A stretch of DNA of 64,000 nucleotides from Papiliotrema nemorosa. Its lineage: Eukaryota > Basidiomycota > Tremellomycetes > Tremellales > Rhynchogastremaceae. Below are positions 47,065-58,518 of the stretch, one piece after another. Each line of letters starts with the position of its first letter. Positions within the stretch are counted from its first letter, which is position 1. The position numbers and the translations under genes were made by a program. The notes under the pieces were generated by a model that worked only from the letters and a program-made list of their open reading frames with translations, had not been told where the DNA came from and made no database searches. The stretch lies in NCBI GenBank assembly GCA_032158125.1, contig JASKOT010000047.1:28349-92348 (forward strand), written 5' to 3'.

Positions 47065-48270
47065 ATGTCAGACTTTGATAACGAAAAGGCGGCCTTTCAA
47101 TGGCGCGGATTCATGATCGATGTTTGCAGACACTTCATTCCCCTGGTCGAGCTCCGTCGTCTCATCGACGGCATGGCGTATCTCAAGCTCAACATACTCC
47201 ACCTGCATCTGTCAGAAGATCAAGGATGGCGGTTCGAGTCGAAGAAGTGGCCCAAACTCACAACGCTCGGCGCTTGGCGAGATGAAACTGTCGTAGGCAG
47301 ACCAGGGAGATACGGTGATCATGACTTGCACCCGGAAAACTACAAGAACAAGTATGATGGCGTACGACACGGCGGCTTCTACACGCAGCAAGAACTAAAG
47401 GATCTCGTGACATACGCAAAGGAAAGAGCAATCACTATTGTACCAGAGATCGACATGCCAGGACATATGCGAGCTGCCCGAGCGGCCTATCCGGAGCTTG
47501 GGTATAATGGCCAGGTTCTCAAAGTGGGTACAAGCTGGGGCGTTTATCCTGAAGTGCTTCGAGTGGACGAAAAAGGTCTCAATTTTGCAAAAGATATCCT
47601 CGACGAGCTGTGCGAAGTATTCGAATCGGATTACATTCATATAGGAGGAGACGAGTGTCCCAAATCTGAGTGGAATGGATCGCAAACCGCCCGAAATCAG
47701 CTGGCGCAGATTGGTGGGAAAGACATGGAGGATCTTCAACGGTGGTTTACCGAGCAGATGGCAGCGCATCTCAAGGCCAAAGGAAGAAAGCTGGTAGGTT
47801 GGGATGAGATTATCGACGGCGGACTGCCAGACGGTCGCCCGGTTGTCGTCGCTTGGAGAGACTGGACGAACGCTGCGAGCCGAGCTGTCCATATGGGTGC
47901 CGAGATCGTGCAAGCCCCAGAAGCACTCTACTTCGACCATTCACAGGGGTCCGACAAAGGCGAACGAGTATCTATCGGACCCGGAGCCGATCTTCACGAG
48001 GTCTATGCGTTGGACCCCTACAAGAACATTGATATCTCAAAGAAGCATCTTGTTCGAGGCATCCAGGCGCAGATTTGGACCGAGTACGTCCCGGACATTG
48101 ATCATTTGTGGTACATGGTCTTTCCCAGACTCATCGCGGTGGCCGATGTGGCTTACCTTGGGGAGCGTCGACCACCTTATGAAGAGTTTCTCAAGGGCTT
48201 GCCCTCAAGATTGGCGGTACTGAAAGAAATGGGCATTGGACATCGACCACTACACGATTCCCTTAGATAG
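47065..48270 (+). CDS. beta-N-acetylhexosaminidase (GH20), single exon, no signal peptide
   Basis: Predicted enzyme removing terminal GlcNAc or GalNAc from chitooligosaccharides or glycans. The first ATG in frame is at 47065 (an upstream GTG at 47053 is unlikely to be used). The protein starts at the GH20 barrel: 'FQWRGFMIDVCRHFIPLVEL', 'LNILHLHLSEDQGWRFESK', 'VPEIDMPGHMRAARAAYPEL', 'YIHIGGDECPK' with the catalytic Asp-Glu pair at residues 196-197, 'GRKLVGWDEIIDGG' and 'QAQIWTEYV'. The length of 401 residues covers the catalytic barrel but lacks the N-terminal GH20b domain and signal peptide of fungal secreted hexosaminidases. It has no intron, whereas almost every neighbour is split by many. 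A bacterial origin is therefore worth testing. It could act on imported amino-sugar oligomers inside the cell. Confidence 0.9.
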   Translation: MSDFDNEKAAFQWRGFMIDVCRHFIPLVELRRLIDGMAYLKLNILHLHLSEDQGWRFESKKWPKLTTLGAWRDETVVGRPGRYGDHDLHPENYKNKYDGVRHGGFYTQQELKDLVTYAKERAITIVPEIDMPGHMRAARAAYPELGYNGQVLKVGTSWGVYPEVLRVDEKGLNFAKDILDELCEVFESDYIHIGGDECPKSEWNGSQTARNQLAQIGGKDMEDLQRWFTEQMAAHLKAKGRKLVGWDEIIDGGLPDGRPVVVAWRDWTNAASRAVHMGAEIVQAPEALYFDHSQGSDKGERVSIGPGADLHEVYALDPYKNIDISKKHLVRGIQAQIWTEYVPDIDHLWYMVFPRLIAVADVAYLGERRPPYEEFLKGLPSRLAVLKEMGIGHRPLHDSLR

Positions 48271-48978
48271 GTGCCTCCCCTATTGTTTTCACTAAGATGG
48301 GGTCTATCTGTCTTTGATCTTTCATACATGCATTGGGTCTCGTTTCTTTCTGTTGCGCAGGGCTCTCGGTATCGTATCATTCTTATTCATCACCGATACT
48401 CCGGGCTGATATGCAAGCGAAAGTGGACAGCCACGTATAGGCGCATTTACAATGCGCGAGATAGCATTGGCTTGTATCCATGAGTGATCAGCCCACCCCC
48501 AAAAGAGAATCAATCCCCTTAAAGCTCTACGGGTAGATAGCTGAGCGATCACTTCGCTCAAGAAAGTCGGCGTGTCTACCGCAAGATCCATGTTGTGTTA
48601 CGTAGCGTATCAGGAGAAGGAGTTTTTCCCCGTTCCGGTAGATCAGCTCTCCACCTGCTCTTCACACGTAGACCGCCATGTACACTGCTACTGCGACTAT
48701 ACCTAGCCGCCGATCGATTTCCCCGAACGGCATTCAACGGTATCATAAGCTCTAGTACGGCGCCGGCAAAGTGAACACACAACGTCCACGCTCGGGTGGG
48801 GTAATGACGCTCAGCGCTGAATTGCGAATCGGCGAGGTCACCGAACAGATAGGGCAGCGTCTACCATTTATGATAAGCAGCAAGCTGTTGGCAGGGCTGA
48901 TGCGGTATAAAGGGTGAGCACAGGACTCTCCAGCGCAGCATACCAAAGCTCGCCAGACCTTGTGGCATCCCAAACTCT
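48271..48978. other. intergenic region upstream of ATG22-like gene
   Basis: About 700 bases. A TATAAAG lies at 48906-48912, about 70 bases before the next ATG. No coding sequence recognised. Confidence 0.45.
48906..48912 (+). promoter_or_regulatory. putative TATA element of ATG22-like gene
   Basis: TATAAAG about 70 bases upstream of the ATG at 48979, preceded by GC-rich sequence. Positional assignment only. Confidence 0.4.
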
Positions 48979-51124
48979 ATGTCACACGCCAACCATTTCG
49001 CTGCAGGCTTGGAGCCTCAGTCTCACGAAGGCATCCAGCCAATCAGTCCGACTGACAAGGAGGAGCAAGATGTCAAGGTTGATATCAGCAACGTACCAGT
49101 CATGTCTACTGAAGGGTATCAAATCAGGTCGGAAGAGGACATCCCCGAGGGACCCACCACGACTCGCACAGAAGAATGGGCATAGTGAGTCCGCAACGAC
49201 AGGATGCAGAATACAGTCAGAAGTTGCTGATACAAGCTATATGTACTACAACGGAGACAATGGTGTCGGACCCGGCAACTATGCTGGAACGCTGTTCCAG
49301 AGCTTCCTTAATCAAGCGGCGCATGACAAAGATACTGGAGGACCGTGTGGGAATGGTACATGCGTGCTAGAATTCGCAGGAGCGACCAAAACTGTAGCCA
49401 GCACTATCCTCATCATCAATGGGATCAACTTTGCCATCATGACTGCTGTATTCACCACTATTGGTCAGTAATCAGCAGCTTGCACGGAGCTGATCTCAGG
49501 TTCTTGTGCCGATTATTCCTTTTGGAACAAATATATCCTTCTTCTTGCCACTGGTGAGCCCGTGTCGCCATGGGATGTACATAGCTGATCCACTCAGTGG
49601 TGTGTTGGGCCGCACAGTTCGGTTTTCTAGGGGTGACAAATGCATCCCAATGGCAAGCGGCTGTAGCGCTGTACATGCTTGGCTACATTGCCTATGGCAT
49701 CACTTTGGTCTTCTATGCCTCCGTGTTTCCCAGGCTCGCGCGAAACACCCCTCGAACCAAAGAAGCGAGGAAAAAGCTGGACGAGGGCACTTCAACTGTC
49801 GAAGAGTATGAGAAGGTAGAGATGCTTGAGCGCAACCGGCTTAGTAGTATTTCGACTGCCCACTCAAACTGTAAGATATCTCAGGCGTATCAAGCTGAAC
49901 GACTAGGGGGTTTTCTGGTGACTCTCGTGCTCAACTTGTCTGTGTTGCTTCCCTTGGCTTCTAATTCGAAAGTTAACAACGTACGTTTCCGACAGCCCAC
50001 TTGTCAAGTCTCTGCTCAAGACAGTACGCACTGGCATTCACAAACTGCTACTGGGTCGTCTGCGGTCTCCCTTGGTTCTTTCTGCAAAAAGATCGACGAG
50101 GACCGTCGTTCCCCGAGGACAGCTACTGGTTCACAGTGAGATGACTTGCAGCAGCTCGCTTTAATATTTGGTGCTAATTAGCAAAGATCGGCTGGAAGCA
50201 GATCTGGATGGCGGCAGAGCAATACCGCAGATTGCCGTACAGTTTTGCCTTTCTCTTCGCCTTTTTCCTCCTGGCCGACGGTCTGAATACAACCGGAACA
50301 GTAGTCGGACTGCTTCAGAACGAGCACGTCAGCTTTTCTTTCCTTCGTAAGGCATCAATAGAGCTTGATACGTCCCGGCTGACCGGACCAGAGAATACTT
50401 ACTTGGGTCTCTCACAGGCAATCACATCGATCATCTCCTGCTACGCTTTCTGGTATCTACAGAGGTACAAAGGTCTGAATACCAAGCGAATGTTCCAGGT
50501 GACCAACGTCATTACCATTTTCATCCCATTTTGGGGTATGGTCAGTGTTGCAGTCGATCTCTAGCCCCGCATTGACTTGCAGCTTGGACTGTGGACCAAA
50601 AAAGTCGGGTGAGCCTTAAATGCTGCAGATTGCTCGTCTGCGGCTGACGAGGGCAGTTTCCACAATACGTGGGAGTTTTGGTTGTACAACATCTTATTTG
50701 GTCTCGGTCAGGCTCCATATTACGCATATGCGCAAACCATGATGTCCGATCTCACTCCGCCCGGATACGAGGGCAGTGAGTTCACAGACTGTACCGCCTC
50801 ACCCATCTCCTAATCACAAAGTGTTCTTCGGTCTGTTCGGCATCACCAATCGGGCTTCCTCGCTTGTTGGGCCGAATATCGTGGCAGCCATCATTAACAG
50901 GACTGGCAACACTTCGGATGGTTTCATTTTCCTCTGTAAGGCTGTTCAAGCCATTGCGCTCACGCGCAGTCATCTTGTGCATAGGAGCGGCTCTCGTCAT
51001 TGCCTTTTTTGTGGACATGGATAAAGGACGGGCGCAAGCTATCGCGTTTAGTATCGAGCAACGAGGTCTCACCGCCGATATCAGAGCGAATCAAGCGGCG
51101 AGCGCCCCCCGAGACGGTCAATAA
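48979..51124 (+). CDS. Atg22-like vacuolar amino acid effluxer (MFS)
   Basis: Predicted vacuolar membrane transporter of the Atg22/UMF1 family, which exports amino acids such as leucine, isoleucine and tyrosine from vacuoles during autophagy. The ATG at 48979 begins a 70-residue acidic cytosolic N-terminus ending TRTEEWA; after an intron comes 'YYMYYNGDNGVGPGNYAGTL', the family hallmark. Later exons read 'TVASTILIINGINFAIMTAV', 'QWQAAVALYMLGYIAYGITL', 'GFLVTLVLNLSVLLPLAS', 'CYWVVCGLPWFFLQKDR', 'YSFAFLFAFFLLADGLNTTG' (TM with the typical L-x-D-G), 'NILFGLGQAPYYAYAQTMMS' and 'FFGLFGITNRASSLVGPNIV' (FG.....S..GP). It ends at 51124. Around nine short introns are present. All core Atg22 blocks appear intact. 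Confidence 0.87.
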
Positions 51125-53090
51125 ATAAGGCTGTTCGGCATTGATGGTCCCGCTTGTGCATAGTAGACAGAGGTAGGAGATTGGTAGTCAACGTGGCATT
51201 ATACGAAGGTCTTGCTCTTATGTGCCCCCGAATGGTCACTGGCTGCAGAGCTGGTAGACGCTCGGCCGAGCCAAATCTTTGAAACCGAGCAATGCATGCG
51301 ATCCCGAAGCGACACGTGTATCACACACCGTAGCATGAAACATGGGAGGGCGATGCCTTTCCTGTACATGATCGACATTCCTCTTCAAGAACTACTCTAC
51401 TCAAGAGTCGCATCCTCGAGGCGTTCTATATCGTGTAGCCCGAGTGGAGCAGCAAGATCGATGGAGACCAGATAGCACATCTTCTTCGCCTCTCTTCCGG
51501 AATTGTTCCTGCTTGCTTGCCACTGGCCGCTGTGCATCACTGAGCCCTCTCAAATCATCTATACTGAATCCGCAGGACCACCCGACGTGACTTCGGAGTT
51601 TCAAGTCTCGGAAGGTTCAGTGACGGCCGGTTCCGCACAAAGTCGATACTGTATGTAAACCTGCCGAGCGACCCCACCCTCACCTCACATTCGGACATCT
51701 AGCATGGGCAATGAATACAAGAATGATCGACAGGGAAGTAATTACTCAATGAACCTGAGAATTGTAGGGGTAATCTGACATAAGACATCAGCTTCACTTT
51801 CGGGAAAGTGCCATTATATTTTGCGTCAGCCTCTTTCCACGAAATATGGCAGTTTTCATTCTGATTTCAGCTGACCGGCAGGCTCGCGGATGACTCTACC
51901 TGGTGATCAGTCCCTGAAAAGATTCATTGTCAGTGATCACAACATAATCACTCATACCGATGCATTCCTGGCTTGACACAAGCAGAGAAAGCAGAAGCTA
52001 GCAGGTAGAAGGGGGATTATTCTGCGCCAGTTGGGGCGAACGATCTAGAACCCGAGTATTTCATCTAGTGCTAGAGTACTGATTTCTCGTAAGCTTTGAG
52101 TTGATGTTCTGTTGTGATCATGAATCTCTGCGATTCAAGGACAGAGCCCTGGCCTGCGAAGCTTGGATAGGACCGGGTTATCATATTACCGCCCAGACGA
52201 ATTGTCAGTCCAGGAGGTAAAGCTCAGCAGCCTCATCGGGACTATCATGCTAGCCATAGCGCATTGGTCCATGCCTATCTGCTCTGTCAGATTCTTTCCT
52301 ACCCTGAGCAGTACTTACACGGCTACCTATCTTGGGGCAACCCCTCTTTGCCCAAGATTTCGCTAAACACCACACAGCTACCACTCGAAAAGCACGGCTG
52401 TCTCTTGTTGAATTCAGCGTTATCTCACGCGGCGTGAAGGAGCCACCGGGAGTGAAATGCTCAATTGTTGCCCATCTCTGTTTACTGGGAAGGCCAATGG
52501 AGTGGTGGACCGCGATGCCGTTTTGCGGAAAACTTGGGTTAACGTAAAGCAATTTTATCGAGATGAAATTACAGCCATTGCAGGGATGAAGCCTGGTGAG
52601 GCGGGCGACACCTTGGACCGTTCATCGTGAAGGACGATGTCCACATTCGATCAGGATCAGAGCGGTAAAGGCGGCTGTCCAGGCGATAGCAAACGTTAAC
52701 GCTTTTCAGAGTGATCTTGACCGTCCTCCCTCGAAGAGTGGCGTAAGCCTTGCAAGAGCAAGGCATGGCTGAGACGTTTAGTATAGCCCGCTTAGTCACC
52801 ATGACCTCGGGTGGGTAGGCTTGAAATAGGATGAGTCCGAAGAGGAGCTGTAAAAGCGGATTAGTATTCAATAGCGGCGCTGCCGCTTGATGCAGAAAAG
52901 CCATCTTACTGTATCCATCTGTCTTTCTCACCCGTTGCAGGGATTTCTCACCACACATTAGTTGAGTTCCGTGCTCAGCTATGCACTAGCGATTCGAGTC
53001 GACTACACCAAACACAAACGAATATTGAACATGTAAAGGCCCCGTGGCCAGATTTGAAAAGTAAAAGATCTCACAAACTTCCCCCGCCCA
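51125..53090. other. gene-poor 2-kb region
   Basis: Nearly 2 kb with no gene I can support. Open frames are short and in conflicting frames, none shows domains, and no terminal inverted repeats or long direct repeats were seen by eye. It separates the conserved block on the left from the telomere-proximal inositol-type cluster on the right, so it may mark the edge of the subtelomere or hold decayed sequence. Confidence 0.5.
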
Positions 53091-54177
53091 TCACTCCAGC
53101 GAGATGGCAGCTTTCCGGGGATCGTGCGCCCAGTTGGTAGTCCCTCTCCAACCCCCGTCAACACGCAGATGGTGATCATTCATCATCGAATTCTCCATCA
53201 AGAAGATACATCCGTTGGCGACCTCATCTGGCTGAGAGACCCGCCGAGGAAATATGCAGCCGAGTTCCAATTCGTTCTGGAAGTACGGCTGTCATCAATA
53301 TCTAGACCATGTCAGTGTCGAGGTCACTTACCAATCGATCCGGTCCCATTAAGGCCGACGCTACTACCGCCGGCGCCACAGAGTTGACTCGAATACCAGA
53401 TGGCCCCAGGAAGTCGGCCATGCCTTCAGTGATACCAAGGACCGCCGCTAACGGTCAGCCAAAGAACATGCAATTCCGAAGAAAAGTGGTTAATCCTTAA
53501 TTACTTTTCGAAGGGCCGTAAGTGATGCATCGTCCTGGCACTGGTTTGGCGACGACCGATGCAATGTTGACAATACATCCCCTTTCTTCCGTGGTCCTAG
53601 GCTCAAAGTCACCTACCTCGGGGTATTGCGAATTGATGGCATCGGCAATAGCTGCATCAACTGCAAACGTCCCGTACGCATTAACTTGAAAGACTCTTTG
53701 AAAGTCCTTCCTGATCAGCTCCCCATAGCAGTCAGATGATGCACTGTTGAAGACAGTGACAAAGTATAGATGGGGGATGAGCGGGACGTACCTTGGCGGA
53801 ATCAGACAACCGATTGGACCACTTCCTACCAGGGGCTATCCCTGCGCAATGAACACCACCAGACAATGTCCCCTTGGGAATGACCGTCAACACTCGTGCA
53901 CATGCATCGTTGAGTTGTTCAATGTCGGTGACGTCGGCTTGGACATAGATGATTTTGTCGCTGCGCAAAGCTGCCAGCTGATCATTCGCCTTGTTCTCGG
54001 CCAAGGTATCGAAAATGATGGCTGTAGCTTGTTTGGCGAGCAATGCTCGAACCACCGCAGAGCCAATGGCACCGAGGCCACCAGTGACGATGAAAGCTGC
54101 ATACTACGTCAGCAGACGGGCGACAAATTTCACTCTCAAGGCAATGGTCTTTGCACACCTTTTCCCTCGAGAATCAT
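53091..54177 (-). CDS. short-chain dehydrogenase in inositol-type cluster
   Basis: Classical SDR. The ATG at 54177 begins MILEGKG; a short intron joins this to 'YAAFIVTGGLGAIGSAVVRA' with the TGGxGxIG nucleotide-binding motif. Then follow 'IIFDTLAENKANDQ' (acidic residue at the end of beta-2, favouring NAD+), 'YVQADVTDIEQL', 'GGVHCAGIAPG' (variant of NNAG), 'FQVNAYGTFAVDAAI', 'CIVNIASVVAKPVPG' (catalytic Ser), 'ITYGPSKAAVLGITEGMA' across an intron (YxxxK) and 'GPSGIRVNSVAPAVV'. The C-terminal exon runs from 'QPDEVANGCIFLMEN' to 'LRVDGGWRG', the standard SDR end. The substrate is unknown. Its position, 215 bases from and divergent to the TIM-barrel enzyme in the MIOX cluster, suggests it oxidises or reduces a polyol, inosose or uronate-derived intermediate. 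Confidence 0.83.
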
Positions 54178-54392
54178 AAAGACAGCTGACTGGTAACAGG
54201 AGTGGTTGGGCTATACAACTTTCGTGCTGTTGATGGCGGAGGAGAAATGCGAACGAGAGAAGTCTGAGCATCGCCAAGTCGAATAACGGTCGGATTTGAC
54301 CAAACCTGCCGAGTGGTTACTAAATATTCCGGCGCTCCAGGTTCGTCATTGCTGCAAATGCCCCGAACACCACTACTCTACTACATAAGCGT

Positions 54393-55742
54393 ATGATCCT
54401 TCATTCCACACGCAAAGCGAACAATATGTCGAAGAGGCTGCATGATCGTCTCCGAGTAGGAATCGCAACGGCCTCCCTCGGCATGCATGAGTCGCATAGC
54501 CTCATGATGAAGCTGCAAGCCCTAAAGGAAGGAGGATTTCAGCATGTTGCCATTGGATTCGGCGATTATGTATCATGGGTCCGACAAAATCATCCGCATC
54601 TGTTAGTTGTTCACAAGTTTTACCAATCGCACAGGCTCACTCTGTCTTAGACCACCCAGCACCGCTCCGCTCGAGTGGGCCGAAGGAGGGGAACCAGATC
54701 CCAGCGATGACGTCCTATGGAAGATTCTGTACGACTCGGCAGCCAGTCTGAAGTCGATCACGAAGGACCTCAATATCAGTATTGTCGGCATGCAGCCATT
54801 GAATCAATTTGATGGCTGGCCTGTTGGACATCCGAGGGAGATTTGGTCACGTAACAAGGCGAAGCGATGGTTACCTCTGCTGGCTCGATTAGGCTGCGAA
54901 TTCCTCCAAGTGAGCCGGCTGAACGAGATCTGTTCATGCAAATCTCGCTGTGGAAGCTGACTCGTCGTAGGTGGGCTCGAACAACCATCCCGATGCGGTA
55001 ACAGACTTGGACAAATACGCCGCTGACTTGAGCTGGCTCGCAGATCTCGGAGCGGCGCAACATCCACCAGTGAAGATCGCATATGAGTCATGGTGCTTTG
55101 CCATGCATGTCAACACCTGGGAACAATGCTGGAAAATTGTGCAGAAGGCTGTCAGTCCACATCAGACGGGTCTACATTAGCTAGAGACGGGTACTAACAA
55201 CTAAGGATCATCCTAATCTCGGACTCTGCCTGGACGTTGCGCATTTCCCCTTGGCAGAAGGATACGGTTGGAACGTTCGCACAGGTTCAGGATACTCTGA
55301 TGAAAGCTTTCGTTCAATGCTTGAGCGTTTGCGCAAGGTACCCGCAAGCAAGATCTTTTACGTCGAGATTTCGGACATGATTGCGCCCTGCCCCGCCCTT
55401 GGGAGTGGCAGTCTGTTCGATGAGTGGCATATTCAGAATGCCACATCGCATGGCAGAGGTGACCGCTTCACGTGGACGGTCTGTGGGAGACCTCTTCCCC
55501 TGATAGGCAGGAGAGCAGGAGAAGTTGCATTAGAAGGAGATGTTGTTCGACGCGGAGCTAGGGTTTCGGAATCGCTTCGGGCGATACTCGAAACGGGATT
55601 TGAAGGACTGATTGTGATGGAGTTCTTCGAGGCGGAGTTGATGTCCACGGATGATGAGACGATTCCTGTCCGATATGCGCTTGCGGCGGACGAGTCTCAA
55701 AGGCTGCTACTCAGAGAGATGTCAGGATCTGTACATGCATAA
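54393..55742 (+). CDS. sugar phosphate isomerase/epimerase-family TIM barrel (dehydroshikimate-dehydratase-like)
   Basis: Xylose-isomerase-like TIM barrel of the AP2Ec superfamily. The ATG at 54393 is in frame; a second at 54426 could serve instead. Blocks: 'RVGIATASLGMHESHSLMMK', 'ALKEGGFQHVAIGFGDYVSW', then after introns 'NISIVGMQPLNQFDGW', 'GCEFLQVGSNNHPD', 'KIAYESWCFAMHVNTWEQCW' (metal-binding Glu), 'HPNLGLCLDVAHFPLA' (Asp/His strand) and 'KIFYVEISD' (metal-binding Glu). The E-x-W...H-x-x-T-W-E-x-x-W pattern is that of fungal 3-dehydroshikimate dehydratases and relatives. Inosose dehydratase (IolE) also belongs to this superfamily, so in this context an inosose or keto-uronate role is possible. 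About four introns. Length about 385 residues. The exact reaction is not determinable from the sequence. Confidence 0.8.
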
Positions 55743-56108
55743 AATAGGGGAATACGCATGAGTGATGCTCTGAGATGCATTGGGAATCAATAGGCAAGCC
55801 TGCCACCCAACGAACATAGGGTCCACTGGTGTGTTTGGTGGGATAAGTTGCATTGCGCGCTGTCTAGGATCAAGAAGGGCTGTGCGGCCTCGTGGGAACA
55901 ACAAGCGGTGCTTGCTCTGGGATGATCTGCAAGAACTGAACCCGAGAATACTGTTTGAGTCAGCAAGCAGCCATGACCTTCATCACTAACAATCTGCCAC
56001 CATTCCCATATCTGGCTTCCAAGCTGGGTCGACCTATCTACGACACTCAAGAGGGAGAGTACAACTCTCAGCACCTTGCCACGCTGAAGGTGTGAGCATC
56101 ATACAGAC
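55743..56108. other. convergent intergenic region with possible coding remnant
   Basis: About 370 bases between convergent genes. A 40-codon plus-strand frame starting at 55971 (MTFITNNLPPFPYLASKLG...) looks protein-like and follows a splice-acceptor-like CAG, but it has no partner exons that I can identify. It may be a relic exon or chance. Confidence 0.35.
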
Positions 56109-58518
56109 TTCAATTGAAATAGCTACCCACCATACTTTCGCCGTTCAATGCAAGGCATTGTATCGGGATTCTGAAGTCAATCGACCATAACGCGTACCGA
56201 CTAACTGTTCAAGTTGGACCAGGACCTTCTGAGCAGTGCTAACGCGCTCTTCGAGCGTGCTCTCATGTGGACTCGCGGCAGTGCGTAGGTCGATCCAAAC
56301 TTTCAGCTCCGAACTACGTTCATCTCAATTCTCGACCACTTACCAATGCAAGTTCTAGGCAAAGAGCAGTGATGCAAATGTTGGCGGCTTGCATCCCGAA
56401 GACCGAATACCCTTCATCAGGCAGAATATGGGTGGAACGCAATTGCGACGGTAATTCGGCGATTGCGTTGTCAAGCTTTTGTTTGATCTCCACAGCCCAC
56501 TTGATCAAGTCTTTCGAGTCGTAACCCATCGAGAGATCGTTTTGCAGGCATCTATGTCGCCAGAGACATTGATATATCCATTGAAACAGCTTTGCAATCA
56601 TGACAAAGCCTACCATGAAAGAGGGAGGATGCGACGGGCTGGACTCCGACACGGCATCGGCAATAATGGAGAATCGCTCATCGTCCACCTCGGCGGGCAG
56701 AGGTGGGACACCATCCACATCATGTATTAGTATGCCATGACCATCTAGAGCATGCGTCCTGTATGATAAGTTCTCCGACGCTGAGAGTAGCATGAGCGAC
56801 TTGACTGACTTGTCGATCACGTATGCCTCCCAAAATATCCGACGGCATATCTCCTTCTCGATCACAGACATGCCTGATCTAGGCTCGGCCCGATGGAGCC
56901 CGAGGGCATATACCAATCGTCGCACATCACTGAGCAGATTGTCCGAATGCTCAACCGATGTGATGGACTGCCCTGTAATCCAGTCCCTGATCATTGGAGC
57001 TCGAATCGTTGGAAAGGTAACCATACTCACAGAATGGTAGAGGCTAGAACGAGCAAGCTCGGTTTCATTTGATGCCGTATTTGTATGATACGACTGGCTC
57101 GCTGTAGACGTCGAAGCATGTGCTCCAATTGTTCCCTGCGCAAGCGGGCCAAAAGAATATTTACGGGACACTGGCAGATTCTGCGGCGTAAGTCACAGGC
57201 CTCGTTTCCCACGCAAGTCCGCGAACGTACGTGTATGCTGCTGCCTGGTCAGCTACATGGTATCTGAGTCTCAACATCACTTGCCCATGCTGATGACAAA
57301 GGCCCTAAAAGGTTCATCCATTTGATCTCTCCGTGTCAAAATGTCCGAGGCGAAGCTTGGCCGATGACACAGGGGTACTAGAGCGTATTGAAACTGAACA
57401 AACAGACTCAATAAGAAGGAAACGTCGCCCCACGATGCGATTTCCTCAATTTGTGCCGGTTTGCTGGACAGAGAAGGATTCGCCCACTGTTGACCACATG
57501 GGTCGAAACCGTCGCTGCTGCGTACGCAAGTGGCAGGAGGGCGGAAATTGACCGACGGTCCGGGCCTTGAATCGCTCGTAAAGCCAGTACTGAGCCCGTT
57601 GTCGATGCACGGGACCTCGGCGAGCGGTAGTGAAATATCTGCATTACTAGTCCCAGCGGGTTGCAAGGCGTCTATCCCCGTACGAGTGTCCACTGGCGAC
57701 AAACTGAAGAGTGAAAGGAAGGACGAATCGGGGGCCAGAACATGTCGGTCCAACTCTCCACTGACGTCTGTCGCACCAGCAGGGAGGTGTTGTTGCGATA
57801 CAGGCGCGCTCTGGATCCCAGTATGTATTGATGCCGGGGCAACCGAGCCAGTGATGTCCTCAGAAGTATACAGCGCATCGCATACAACCGCTGATCCTCC
57901 TTCCCCGTCTGTTGAGCCAGCTAGCCCTGTGGGCTGTCCGAAGCCAAAAAAGGAATGGTCGTTTGCAAAGACGTGCCCTAGACTGTTGGTATCAAAAGGA
58001 TTGACCGGTATATTCGGATCAACGGTGACGTGCAGCGAGCTTGGTCGATGAGTACGTTGATCGTCTGATAACAGTGGAGATGTTGGTGCAATTGACGCAG
58101 GAGGATCCATCGACGTTGTTCGTACCGCGCAGTGACTGGCAGAGTCAGCGAGCGGCATGCGTCACAGCGGTCACTCCGAGTACTCTAAGTGGGGGCCAGT
58201 TGTGCTTACATCCTGGGACGACCCGACTTTTTATGCAGATACTGAAAGGTACATCCCTCCTCGCGACTCACACACGCCTTGCAAGGGTACATGCGACCCT
58301 GGGTAGGATTAAAGGTATGAGGGTATGTTTTAAGCTTGGCAGAATCCGCATCGGATGGAAGCAGGCATCTAACCTTGACAATATTCAGCAACTCTCTCGA
58401 CTCTCGGAGGCACAAGCAGACTCACTTTCCTGGCCCGGCATTGATCACAGCTGACGTTACCGCTCTTTCTCTTTGGTGTTTCAGGGTGAGATCGCCCCGC
58501 CTGATTCGTTTGAGACAT
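56109..58518 (-). CDS. Zn2Cys6 transcription factor of the inositol-type cluster
   Basis: Fungal regulator. The ATG at 58518 begins MSQTNQAGRSHPETPKRKSG. The zinc cluster starts VSCDQCRARK and, after a GTGAGT intron, continues VRC. A loop of 27 residues then separates Cys3 from Cys4 (PCKAC-x6-C, 'VSREEGCTF'), followed by 'HKKSGRPRM'. The usual loop is 5-12 residues, and I found no canonical intron that would remove the insert. A Ser/Pro-rich linker leads to 'VSFLLSLFVQFQYALVPLCH' and 'RPSFASDILTRRDQMDEPFR', then 'DVRRLVYALGLHRAEPRSG' and 'EICRRIFWEAYVIDKS' (fungal-specific domain) and 'MVGFVMIAKLFQWIYQCLWR'. The C-terminus is tentatively at 56109 after two short introns. It lies between the TIM-barrel enzyme and the inositol-type transporter, so it probably controls the cluster. 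Confidence 0.82.

Noticed and set aside
55971..56093. Small 40-codon plus-strand gene (MTFITNNLPPFPYLASKLG...)
   Set aside because: Protein-like wording and an acceptor-like CAG upstream, but no partner exons, no domain and too short to call; mentioned as a possible remnant only.
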